A program made the position numbers and the translations under genes. Below, one piece after another: positions 1 to 7,277 of a stretch of 14,845 nucleotides of DNA. Origin of the DNA: Candidatus Coatesiibacteriota bacterium (lineage in GTDB: Bacteria; JAFGND01); NCBI GenBank assembly GCA_016927185.1, contig JAFGND010000090.1:1-14845 (forward strand). The letters run 5' to 3'. Position 1 is the first letter of the stretch; each line of letters begins with the position of its first letter. Below the pieces are notes generated by a model. That model was not told the origin of the DNA, made no database searches, and worked only from the letters and a program-made list of their open reading frames with translations.

Positions 1-390
1 CATGCAATAAATACAAATGATGGTGTAAGGAGATGGATATTCAAGGCAGATGCAGAAATAAGAACCGCTCCCTGCATAGAAGACAGTATTATCTACTTTG
101 GATGTAAAGATGGTTACCTTTATGCAGTGAATATTGGAGAGAAGAAAGGATTTGAAGACAGAGAATATTCCAGGCAGCTTCCCTCCCCATCCCTCTCCGC
201 ATATCCCAATCCCTTCAAGGACAGATTGAGTATAGAATCATCTGACAAAGCAAGGATCTATTCTATTACCGGGCAACTGATAATAAAGATAGACAAAGGC
301 AAACATGAACTTGATACTAGCAGCTGGAGAGAAGGAATTTATATTGTGAAGGCAAGGAAAGAAACAAAGCGAGTTATCAAAATAGAATGA
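1..390 (+). CDS. C-terminal part of a secreted beta-propeller protein with type-A sorting domain (5' truncated)
   Basis: The frame is open from the first base, so the start lies outside the window; the first internal ATG (127) is not the real start. The visible residues hold the end of one PQQ-like propeller blade (Trp at base 34, then IYFG and YLYAVN strands), a Pro/Ser linker, and a C-terminal domain of about 65 residues with the PNPF, YSITGQ and WREGIYIVK signatures of type-A (Por/T9SS) sorting domains. In that family the domain is recognised by an outer-membrane secretion machine and normally removed or anchored at the surface. The tail closely matches that of the gene at 13499-14770, so the two are paralogues. 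The blades probably bind protein or carbohydrate; nothing indicates real PQQ binding. No terminator-like hairpin follows the stop. Confidence 0.85.
   Translation, partial: HAINTNDGVRRWIFKADAEIRTAPCIEDSIIYFGCKDGYLYAVNIGEKKGFEDREYSRQLPSPSLSAYPNPFKDRLSIESSDKARIYSITGQLIIKIDKGKHELDTSSWREGIYIVKARKETKRVIKIE
178..387 (+). repeat. Paralogous linker plus sorting-domain segment, copy 1
   Basis: This segment and bases 14559-14767 are direct, diverged copies of the same coding module. Both begin with a C-rich pyrimidine tract that encodes a Pro/Ser linker and run to the stop. Shared DNA words include those encoding DKGKH, LDT and WREG. Similarity is strongest in the last 40 codons. Confidence 0.7.
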
Positions 391-495
391 CTTGAGTGAT
401 TACCTCTTAGTTCAATTTTCGTATTGCAGTTTTATATTATTTCATTCTGCGATTTTCATTAATTATCTTAAAGATTATCAATAAGAATTGCTTTT

Positions 496-529
496 AATGC
501 ATATATTATGCTTGACAAAAACATGCATT
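496..529 (+). promoter_or_regulatory. Inverted ATGCAT repeat around a TTGACA box upstream of the PqqD-like gene
   Basis: AATGCAT (496-502) and its exact reverse complement ATGCATT (523-529) are separated by 20 bases that contain a perfect TTGACA (512-517). This lies 40-75 bases before the start at 570, in the 179-base gap that should hold the promoter of the downstream cluster. No convincing -10 hexamer sits 16-18 bases after TTGACA, so a standard sigma-70 promoter is not shown. The arrangement could be an operator around a promoter element, or chance in AT-rich DNA. Confidence 0.25.
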
Positions 530-569
530 TTTCTGTCTCTGGCAAGTAATTAATATACAGGAGGTTCAA

Positions 570-872
570 ATGAGTTCACTTGACAAGAACAAATATATCT
601 GCAAAAACATGGACAATGCTTACAGAAAAGTTGATGATGAAATAGTTATAATGGATTCCGAGAACTCTATTATTCATAGATTGCAGCAGGAAAGTGCCCT
701 GGATGCCTGGGAACTCACTAATGGAGAAAGAAATTTCAATCAGATTATTGTTGAAATGAAGAATAAATATGGAAATCCAGAGAACATCATTTCCGATTTC
801 GAGGAATTCTTTTCTGAATTGATAAAGAAAAAGATTCTGTTTCTAAGCGATGTCCCAATAAAAGAGACTTAA
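570..872 (+). CDS. PqqD-like small protein (RiPP recognition element fold)
   Basis: A 100-residue protein, close to the family's usual 80-100. Residues 20-92 follow the PqqD pattern: a short beta segment (DDEIVIMD, 22-29), an 'H-R-L' strand leading into a helix at 36-50, the characteristic 'WELTNG' (47-52), then a helical part with acidic and hydrophobic spacing and a closing 'LIKKKILFL' (84-92). PqqD-type domains usually bind a leader peptide and present it to a modifying enzyme, often a radical SAM protein. No such enzyme or precursor peptide is visible here. The start is well supported by AGGAGG at 559-564, five bases before ATG. The next gene begins 51 bases downstream with no hairpin between, so co-transcription with the cyclase is likely. 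Despite the name, this gives no evidence for PQQ synthesis. Fold assignment is fairly secure; function is unknown. Confidence 0.75.
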   Translation: MSSLDKNKYICKNMDNAYRKVDDEIVIMDSENSIIHRLQQESALDAWELTNGERNFNQIIVEMKNKYGNPENIISDFEEFFSELIKKKILFLSDVPIKET

Positions 873-923
873 TTTTTCGATTTAAATTTTTGACTTTAAT
901 ATTCAAATCAAGAAAGAGAATAT

Positions 924-3900
924 ATGAACTGTCAATTTTGCAACTTCGAAAATCCAGTGAACTTCATATTTTGCGCGAGATGCGGGAAAAGGATAAGTAA
1001 AAGCGAGAATCTGTCACAGGAAAACAGGCTAAAGATAGAATCATATCTTCCAAGTCCTGTTTCCTGCAAACTGTTTTCTGATGACGGCAAGGTTGAAGAT
1101 GAAAGAAGGATAATTACAATTCTTTTTGCTGATATCTCAGGCTTCACAAACTTGACTGAACGCCTTGATCCAGAGGTGGTTGTAGATTTCCTTAACCAGA
1201 TTTATCTCCATCTTATAGAAGTAATTTATAAATACGACGGGATAATAGATAAGATAATCGGCGATGAGATTATGGCTTTATTCGGAGTACCTTATTCGTC
1301 CGAGGATGACCCAATAGGTGCTATATTTGCTGCAAGAGACTTGTTGAATGAGATTGCAAAATACAAGAAATCCCCGGAATACAAGGATTTCATAGATAAA
1401 AACAAGAAACTGCTTTCCTCTGATTTCAATCTGAATATGCATTGCGGACTGGAAACAGGCATGGGCATAATTGGTGAAATCGGCACGCAGCAAAAGACTT
1501 CATATACTGTAATAGGTGACATGGTTAATACTGCCAAAAGGTTGAGTGAGGAAGCAAAACCAAATCAGATATTAATAGGACCTTATCTTGCAAAACTTGC
1601 AAAAGAGAAAATCCCATTAGTTAAAGGCTCTGCAATCAAGTTGAAAGGCAAGAGTCAGTCGACCCAGACTTTTCTTTTGAGCAAGGAACAGGAGCAACAA
1701 CCACATCTGCAACCGACTATTCCTACCCCTGCAGTATCTGTAAAACCGATATTCCATTTCGTTGGAAGGAAAAAGGAACTGGAATTTCTTCAGAAGAAAG
1801 TAAAACATACGATTGCTACTAAGAAAGGTTCTGTAATTATGCTTGTCGGCGAGCCTGGCATAGGCAAGTCAAGACTTGTTCATGAGCTCATCTCTACTTC
1901 TCCCTCTAATGTAATATCACTTGAGGGGCAAGCGTTTTCCTATCTGCAGAGAAACAAATACGGAGTTTTCATAGATATGCTTCGCAAGTATTTCGTTCTT
2001 GGTGCAGATGACAACCTTAACCAGATAAGAGAAAAAATAAGGAAATCTCTAAGTCCTGTTTCAACAGCAGATGATAGGAATTTACCAAATGACTTGACTC
2101 TTCTTTTTTCCTCAAAACAGGATGACGTAAAGGTAATGAAAGACAGCCTTTCAAGAAAAGGCAAGGTATTTTATGCTGTAGAACGCTTTTTTCAGCTTCA
2201 ATCACAGAAAAAGTCTATTATTGCTCTTTTCGAGGATATTCACTGGCTTGACAAGAGTTCAGCTGAACTTCTGGATTTTCTTATAAGCAGGCATTCTGAA
2301 AGACCGATTGTATTCCTGTTAATATTAAGATCTGAAAAGGAAGGTTATGCAAAGAATTTCAGGGAAAATCTCAAGCTTCGTCTTGGATCAGCCTACTCGG
2401 AGCTACATCTTTCCAAATTATCAATTGCAAATATAAAGAAACTGATAAGCAATATACTTGGCACTGGCGACTATCCTCAGAAATTGCAGGATATCATCCT
2501 GAAAAAGGCAGACGGAAATCCACTTTTTGCTGAAGAGATAATTAATATCTTGAAAGAGAACAAGGCTATAATTCAGGAAAAAGAACGCTATATAATGAAC
2601 AAAGAGGGAACCTCTTTCGAAATTCCAAGCACCATAAAAGGTATTCTTGCTGCTTCATTAGACAGGGCAAATGATGCCGAGAAAAAGATGCTCCAGATAG
2701 CAAGTATTGTGGGTAAGGAATTTCAGACAAGTCTTCTGAAGGTATTGTTCGAGGCTGATAATCAGCAACCTATACTGGATTCCCTTGAAGACAAGGGCTA
2801 CATAATAAAACATAATCCTGGTGTATATATGTTCAAGCATATTCTTCTTTATGAAGTGGTTTATAACATGATACTTCAAAAGAAGAGGGATCAATGGCAT
2901 CTTCAACTGGCAAGACATATTGAGGAAAACTGGGACAAGAACAAGGATGAATTTGATCAGGTGCTTGCATATCACTATTCAAAAGGTCATGATTACATCA
3001 AGGCAATTATTTATAATGAAAAAGCAGGGGATCTTTCAAAGGATGTTTATGCAAATAATACGGCATTGAATTTCTATAAGCTTGCTCTCAAGTATCTTGA
3101 GGGAATGACTGAGGTAGAGAAAAAGCAGATACCTGTAGAAAGGCTTCTTGAAATCCATAACAAGATAGGGGAAATTTATAAACTGGTTGGGGATTATGAT
3201 GAAGCATTCATATTCTTCAAGAAATCCCTGCAAATGGCTGAAGATAACAAGAACTGGAGATATGAGATAATATCCGGAAATCAATTAGGCTGGGTTTATT
3301 TGCATCAGGGCAAATATGATAGTGCAATGTCAGTTTTCGAGAAAACCCTTAAGTTAGGTCAGGAGCACAAGGACAGCAATTCTATTGCGGAAAGCATGCT
3401 CTTTATTGCTAATGTATATGCAAATCAGGGGAATTTCGAGAAAGCAGCGTATCAGTACAAGCAGGCATTAAGAGGCTATCAGCAGAATAATGATATAGCA
3501 GGACAAGCAAACACTTTAAGACAGATGTCAAGAGTTCTCATGCGAAGAGGCAATTATGAGAAAATGATAGAGACGCTTGATGAAGTCAATTTGCTGTGGG
3601 ATCAGGCAAAGGATAATCTTGGCAAGGCAAAAGTCCTTCATGATCTGGGAGGTCTGTATTTGAGGCTTGGAGAGGCAGGTAAAGCACTTACATTTTTTTA
3701 TCGCGCATTCAAGGTAAGGAAGGAAGCAGGAGACAAAAGTGACATGGCATGGTCATTGAATGGCATTGGAATGGTATATGTTTATGCAAATAAATGGGAA
3801 AAGGCAGAGGATTTCCTCAGGAGAAGTCTGACAACAAGAGAAGAAATCGGAAACAGATCAGGTGTTGCATGGAGTTATCATGATCTTGCATTCCTTCACT

Positions 3901-4664
3901 TGATGAAAGGTGAATACAACAAGGCACTGGAAGAGCTTACCATTGCTTTCGATATAAAGAATGATATCGGGGACGCTTATGGCAAGGCAAGGATGCTAGC
4001 GCTTAAGGGAATGCTCCTGCTTGAACAGGGAAGATATAGCATGGCATTCAAGCTGATAAAGAATGCAATGAGCATTAGGAAGATGATAGGAGACAGGATT
4101 GGTCTTGTCAGAAGCGAACTGGATCTTGGCAGATATTACCTTGATATCGGTGAAGACAAGAAAGCATTGAAGAATGCAGACAAGGCAATAGAAAATGCCA
4201 AGAACATAAGAAAGCGACATATACTGGCATTGGCTTATCTTCTGAAGGCTGAAACCTTTATTGCAATGAAAAACCTTATTCATGCATTGAAAATGGCAGA
4301 AAAAGCTCAGACAATCTTCAGCAAACTTGATGAGAAAGAGAATATTGCAAAAGTATATTATGTTCTGGGCAAGATCTTCTTTTACGAAAGCTTGAAAGAA
4401 GGGATTCAAACCAAGTCGCTATTCAGGGACAAGGCAAAGAACTTCTTTAAATTGTGTAGTGAAACAATGTTTGTAGAAAGAGCGGCATTCCAGGCAAGAT
4501 TTAATGAAGAATATGGATTCTTTTTGTATTATGAAGGACATAAGAAGGAAGGAATTGAGCTCCTGGATAAAGTAAGAGACTTTTATTTGAAGATTGGCAA
4601 CAAAGTCAGTTATGAGAGAATCAACAGGATTGTCATGAAAATGGAGAAAGCACTTGCAATATGA
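924..4664 (+). CDS. Zinc-ribbon / class III adenylate cyclase / STAND-type ATPase / TPR signalling protein
   Basis: 1246 residues in four parts. Residues 3-20 form a zinc ribbon (CxxC, ten residues, CxxC: C3, C6, C17, C20). Residues 60-250 form one class III cyclase domain with all key residues: metal Asp70 (FADISGFT) and Asp114 (GDE), adenine-site Lys110 and Thr195 (SYTVIGD), and Asn202/Arg206 (VNTAKR). It should therefore be active as a homodimer making cAMP. Thr instead of Asp at the adenine site marks class IIIb, some members of which respond to bicarbonate. Residues 278-640 form an ATPase with Walker A GEPGIGKS (309-316) and a Walker B-like segment ending FEDIHW (436-441), as in LuxR/MalT-like and ADCY10-like proteins. 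From about residue 690 to the end run TPR-type helical repeats with a 40-residue period. No membrane segment or signal peptide is seen, so it is cytosolic. The ribosome site (GAAAGAGAA, 912-920) is weak. The stop overlaps ispG in an ATGA. The upstream signal is unknown; TPRs or zinc ribbon may sense it. Confidence 0.9.
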   Translation: MNCQFCNFENPVNFIFCARCGKRISKSENLSQENRLKIESYLPSPVSCKLFSDDGKVEDERRIITILFADISGFTNLTERLDPEVVVDFLNQIYLHLIEVIYKYDGIIDKIIGDEIMALFGVPYSSEDDPIGAIFAARDLLNEIAKYKKSPEYKDFIDKNKKLLSSDFNLNMHCGLETGMGIIGEIGTQQKTSYTVIGDMVNTAKRLSEEAKPNQILIGPYLAKLAKEKIPLVKGSAIKLKGKSQSTQTFLLSKEQEQQPHLQPTIPTPAVSVKPIFHFVGRKKELEFLQKKVKHTIATKKGSVIMLVGEPGIGKSRLVHELISTSPSNVISLEGQAFSYLQRNKYGVFIDMLRKYFVLGADDNLNQIREKIRKSLSPVSTADDRNLPNDLTLLFSSKQDDVKVMKDSLSRKGKVFYAVERFFQLQSQKKSIIALFEDIHWLDKSSAELLDFLISRHSERPIVFLLILRSEKEGYAKNFRENLKLRLGSAYSELHLSKLSIANIKKLISNILGTGDYPQKLQDIILKKADGNPLFAEEIINILKENKAIIQEKERYIMNKEGTSFEIPSTIKGILAASLDRANDAEKKMLQIASIVGKEFQTSLLKVLFEADNQQPILDSLEDKGYIIKHNPGVYMFKHILLYEVVYNMILQKKRDQWHLQLARHIEENWDKNKDEFDQVLAYHYSKGHDYIKAIIYNEKAGDLSKDVYANNTALNFYKLALKYLEGMTEVEKKQIPVERLLEIHNKIGEIYKLVGDYDEAFIFFKKSLQMAEDNKNWRYEIISGNQLGWVYLHQGKYDSAMSVFEKTLKLGQEHKDSNSIAESMLFIANVYANQGNFEKAAYQYKQALRGYQQNNDIAGQANTLRQMSRVLMRRGNYEKMIETLDEVNLLWDQAKDNLGKAKVLHDLGGLYLRLGEAGKALTFFYRAFKVRKEAGDKSDMAWSLNGIGMVYVYANKWEKAEDFLRRSLTTREEIGNRSGVAWSYHDLAFLHLMKGEYNKALEELTIAFDIKNDIGDAYGKARMLALKGMLLLEQGRYSMAFKLIKNAMSIRKMIGDRIGLVRSELDLGRYYLDIGEDKKALKNADKAIENAKNIRKRHILALAYLLKAETFIAMKNLIHALKMAEKAQTIFSKLDEKENIAKVYYVLGKIFFYESLKEGIQTKSLFRDKAKNFFKLCSETMFVERAAFQARFNEEYGFFLYYEGHKKEGIELLDKVRDFYLKIGNKVSYERINRIVMKMEKALAI

Positions 4665-5740
4665 TTTTCAAGATAAAGAGGAAAAAAACCAGACAGGTTG
4701 AATTCAATAAACTCAAGATAGGTAACAATAATCCGATAGCTATTGAGAGCATGACGAATACCCCAACAAAAGATTCAAGAAAGACATTAAATCAGATAAA
4801 AAGACTTGCCAGGGCAGGTTGTGACCTAGTAAGAGTTGCTGTTCCTGACAGTGAATCTGCAAAGGAATTATCAAGGATAATAGAGAAAAGCCCTATCCCT
4901 GTAGTTGCAGACATTCATTTTGATTACAGGTTAGCGCTGTTATCTATAGATGCTGGTGTAAATGGATTAAGAATTAATCCAGGTAATATCGGTACAAGAA
5001 AGGAAGTAGAGAAGATACTCTTGAAAGCAGAACCACTTAGACTGCCAGTTCGAATTGGTGTAAATCTTGGTTCTCTGCAGAAGGACTTTTCACATCTTGA
5101 TGACAAGGCTATTGCCATGCTTGAAAGTGCAAAACAACACATAAAGATACTTGAGGATTTCAAATACAAGCATATTCTGGTTTCAATGAAATCGTCTGAT
5201 GTGGCAACTACTATAAGAGCTAACAGGTTGTTTTCAAGGGAATACAATTATCCATTGCATATAGGAGTAACTGAAGCGGGACCTCTTCTGGAAGGAACAG
5301 TCAGCTCATCTCTTGGTATAGGGATACTTCTTTCTGAAGGAATAGGTGATACAATAAGAGTTTCATTGACTGACGATCCAGTAAGGGAGATTGAAGTTGG
5401 GTATGAAATACTTGGGAATCTGGGATTGAGGGAGAAGAGAATAAAGATAATATCATGCCCGACATGCGGCAGAACACAGGTTCCAGTAATAAGAATAGCC
5501 AGCTTCTTGAGAAAATCGTTGAACAAGCTTGAAAAGAAACCTGAAATTTCAGTAGCTGTCATGGGTTGTGCAGTTAACGGACCAGGAGAGGCCAGACATG
5601 CAGATTTGGGAATAGCTGGTTCTAGTAAAGGTTGGGTTTTTTTCAAGAAGGGCAAGGTAATGAAGCATCTAAGCAGAGATATTAAGGACAGCGAATTAAT
5701 AGAGTTTATCCTGAATGAGATAAGGGAATTTAAATGCTGA
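4661..5740 (+). CDS. ispG: 4-hydroxy-3-methylbut-2-en-1-yl diphosphate synthase (IspG/GcpE)
   Basis: Catalyses the reductive conversion of methylerythritol cyclodiphosphate to HMBPP in the MEP isoprenoid pathway, using a [4Fe-4S] cluster. The 359-residue length fits the short bacterial form: an N-terminal TIM barrel (about 1-255; e.g. VADIHFDYR at 82-90, GLRINPGNIG at 102-111, VTEAG at 203-207, GIGDTIRVSLT at 227-237) followed by the cluster domain. Predicted cluster ligands are Cys266 and Cys269 (CPTCGR), Cys303 and Glu310 (MGCAVNGPGE). The usual 'QSMTNT' reads ESMTNT here (Glu29), a small deviation. The start codon overlaps the cyclase stop (ATGA, 4661-4664) and only a weak, distant GGAG precedes it, so translation is probably coupled to the cyclase. 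The end overlaps the next gene by seven bases. No other MEP gene is in the window. Confidence 0.96.
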   Translation: MIFKIKRKKTRQVEFNKLKIGNNNPIAIESMTNTPTKDSRKTLNQIKRLARAGCDLVRVAVPDSESAKELSRIIEKSPIPVVADIHFDYRLALLSIDAGVNGLRINPGNIGTRKEVEKILLKAEPLRLPVRIGVNLGSLQKDFSHLDDKAIAMLESAKQHIKILEDFKYKHILVSMKSSDVATTIRANRLFSREYNYPLHIGVTEAGPLLEGTVSSSLGIGILLSEGIGDTIRVSLTDDPVREIEVGYEILGNLGLREKRIKIISCPTCGRTQVPVIRIASFLRKSLNKLEKKPEISVAVMGCAVNGPGEARHADLGIAGSSKGWVFFKKGKVMKHLSRDIKDSELIEFILNEIREFKC

Positions 5741-6321
5741 CTTTGTATATTCTGGCATTATTAATTTCTCCAATTCAACCAGCAGCAAAGAAGCAGTATA
5801 ATCCATATAAAATTGTAATTTGTCTGAAAAAGCAGATTCTTTATCTTTTCAAGGAAGACGAGCTTATATTCGAGACAAAGATCTCTTCCGGTATGGGAAA
5901 AACTGCCTGGGCAACTCCGGTAGGATATTTCAGGGTTGGAAACAAGGCTGATGCTGCTTATGCTGAAGAATGGGAAGTATGGGTATATCAGTGGATGCAA
6001 TTTGCAGGAAGAAACGGTATGCACAGTCTTCAAGGGATGCAGTATTACAGATTGCTTGGAAGAAGAGCCAGTCATGGTTGCGTACGTCTTAATCATGAAG
6101 CAGCCAAATATTTCTATTCTTTCATTCCCGTTCTTACTGAAGTTTGGGTTTTAGAGGAATTTGATCCAGAAATAAGTATAAAGCTCCTTACTCCAAAAAC
6201 AAGAAGTGTTACGCAAAAGAAAGTTGAAAAGGCTAACTTCAGAGACGTTTTTACAAAAACACCTATTTCTCCATACTTTGATTCTCTATCCAATTTCTTT
6301 ATTGATTTCGGTTTCAACTAA
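5734..6321 (+). CDS. L,D-transpeptidase (YkuD domain), exported
   Basis: 195 residues. A short hydrophobic N terminus (about 1-17) looks like a signal peptide or anchor, so the enzyme acts in the periplasm. The YkuD fold follows from about residue 25: 'KQILYLF' (33-39), TPVGYF (61-66), His97 in GMHS, and the catalytic SHGCVR motif (113-118) with nucleophile Cys116. Such enzymes make 3-3 peptidoglycan cross-links or attach proteins to the wall. The domain ends near residue 143; the last 50 residues are basic and polar without a known domain. The start overlaps the ispG stop and is preceded by AAGGGA (5722-5727), which supports it. The stop codon overlaps the convergent TVP38-like gene by four bases (CTAA), leaving no room for a separate terminator. 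Confidence 0.9.
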   Translation: MLTLYILALLISPIQPAAKKQYNPYKIVICLKKQILYLFKEDELIFETKISSGMGKTAWATPVGYFRVGNKADAAYAEEWEVWVYQWMQFAGRNGMHSLQGMQYYRLLGRRASHGCVRLNHEAAKYFYSFIPVLTEVWVLEEFDPEISIKLLTPKTRSVTQKKVEKANFRDVFTKTPISPYFDSLSNFFIDFGFN

Positions 6322-7049
6322 TCACCTAAAAAGTGGTTTACTATCCTTTTTTTGAAAATCAGGTAAAAAATGAATCCAATTATGAGTAAGACAATTACTA
6401 TTATTAATCCTCTGTAATTTCCTATTGCAAATTGACTTCCGAGATAAGTTGTAACAAAGATGCCTGGAAATCTCCCGATAGTGCTTATTATAATGAAATG
6501 CCAGAATTTCAATGGTGTAATGCCGGATATATAAGACAAGATATCCTTAGGTGCTCCTGGAATCAGAAACAAAATCAGTAATCCCCAGAAGCCTTTTTCA
6601 CTATTTATCTGTCTTGAGAATTTGCTTATTTTTTCTTCACTAATAAACCTTATCAGAAATGGTTGTCCAAGAAATCTTCCAAGATAAAATGATGCAGCAG
6701 AACCAATTGCAATACCAAGTATATTGAAAAGCAATCCCCAATATTTTCCAAGGAGAAAGCCTCCAGCTGTTTGAACAACTTCACCAGGTATTGGAGATAT
6801 TATAACCTGGAGAATTTGCAGTAAAAAAAGGCTTAAGTGAACTGGGACTGGAAGATTGAGAAGATATTTTCTAAGCAATTCAGGATTTTTCAAGTATGGC
6901 AGTATATCATTTCCGTAAACTAATGAAACATATATAGAAAGACCGATAATAGCTATTATTCCTGAACCTGAAAGCAAGAGTTTACTGTTAGAGATTTTTG
7001 CTTTTTCATTCATAAGTCTTAAACTTTTTTTTTTAGTTTTTTTTGACAA
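6318..7049 (-). CDS. TVP38/TMEM64 (DedA/VTT-fold) membrane protein
   Basis: 243 residues from a TTG start at 7049, or 231 from the ATG at 7013; the ATG is a reasonable alternative because residues 1-12 are mostly lysine encoded by homopolymer A tracts. Neither start has a clear ribosome site. Numbered from TTG, hydrophobic segments lie near 28-46, 70-88, 92-125 (with SPIPGEVVQTAGGFLLG just before and inside), 154-172, 182-204 and 213-233. The segments 'GRFLG' (124-128) and 'IPGAPKDILSYISGIT' (163-178) match the family's conserved re-entrant loop regions. DedA/TVP38 proteins are inner-membrane transporters, several linked to lipid-carrier or phospholipid translocation; the substrate here is unknown. 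The gene is convergent with the L,D-transpeptidase and divergent from the aminotransferase. Confidence 0.88.
   Translation of the reverse strand: MSKKTKKKSLRLMNEKAKISNSKLLLSGSGIIAIIGLSIYVSLVYGNDILPYLKNPELLRKYLLNLPVPVHLSLFLLQILQVIISPIPGEVVQTAGGFLLGKYWGLLFNILGIAIGSAASFYLGRFLGQPFLIRFISEEKISKFSRQINSEKGFWGLLILFLIPGAPKDILSYISGITPLKFWHFIIISTIGRFPGIFVTTYLGSQFAIGNYRGLIIVIVLLIIGFIFYLIFKKRIVNHFLGD
7025..7044 (-). repeat. Homopolymer A10 and A8 tracts at the TVP38-like gene start
   Basis: On the plus strand T10 (7025-7034) and T8 (7037-7044) are separated by AG. On the coding strand they lie between the TTG start (7049) and the in-frame ATG (7013). They are coding lysines if TTG is used, and leader sequence if ATG is used. 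Length change here could alter frame or spacing. Confidence 0.6.
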
Positions 7050-7277
7050 GTTATATATTAAAAAAGAAAGAAGATAAATAAGGCAACTATATACTAACAG
7101 GTTACTATACTAATAATTTTAGTAAGAATTTACGTGATGATCTCTTTAAATGTTTTGGCTTTTTAAGTAATCTTGATCTAACTCAAAAAACAGAAATTCT
7201 TATAAAAACATTGCATTATTGTCTTTATATTTTAAAGATGGCAATTATAATTAAAGTCACAAAGTTTGGAGGTAGAT
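7050..7277. other. Divergent intergenic region (TVP38-like / aminotransferase)
   Basis: This 228-base AT-rich gap must hold the promoters of two divergent genes. It contains the direct repeat ATACTAA (7091-7097 and 7107-7113); the second copy forms a small inverted repeat with TTAGTA (7119-7124). A TATAAT (7246-7251) lies 26 bases before the aminotransferase start but has no good -35 at standard spacing. A plus-strand frame stays open from 7082 to 7360 without a convincing start codon. No tRNA, riboswitch or terminator is recognised. Confidence 0.5.
7268..7273 (+). promoter_or_regulatory. Ribosome binding site GGAGGT that fixes the aminotransferase start
   Basis: GGAGGT lies four bases before ATG at 7278. 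An in-frame TTG at 7266 overlaps this site and has no site of its own, so the ATG is preferred and the protein begins MIDLVKNY. Confidence 0.8.

Noticed and set aside
512-540. Standard sigma-70 promoter from TTGACA at 512-517
   Set aside because: The hexamer at 16-18 bases downstream (GTCTCT and neighbours) does not resemble TATAAT.
3996-4409. 137-residue minus-strand open frame inside the first cyclase gene
   Set aside because: It lies opposite TPR-coding sequence with clear 40-residue periodicity; the minus frame has no recognisable motif and no ribosome site.
5248-5655. 135-residue minus-strand open frame inside ispG
   Set aside because: It is antisense to the conserved IspG cluster domain; the motifs on the plus strand (CPTCGR, NGPGE) explain the sequence.
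7266-7277. TTG start for the aminotransferase
   Set aside because: The TTG overlaps the GGAGGT ribosome site that serves the ATG at 7278.
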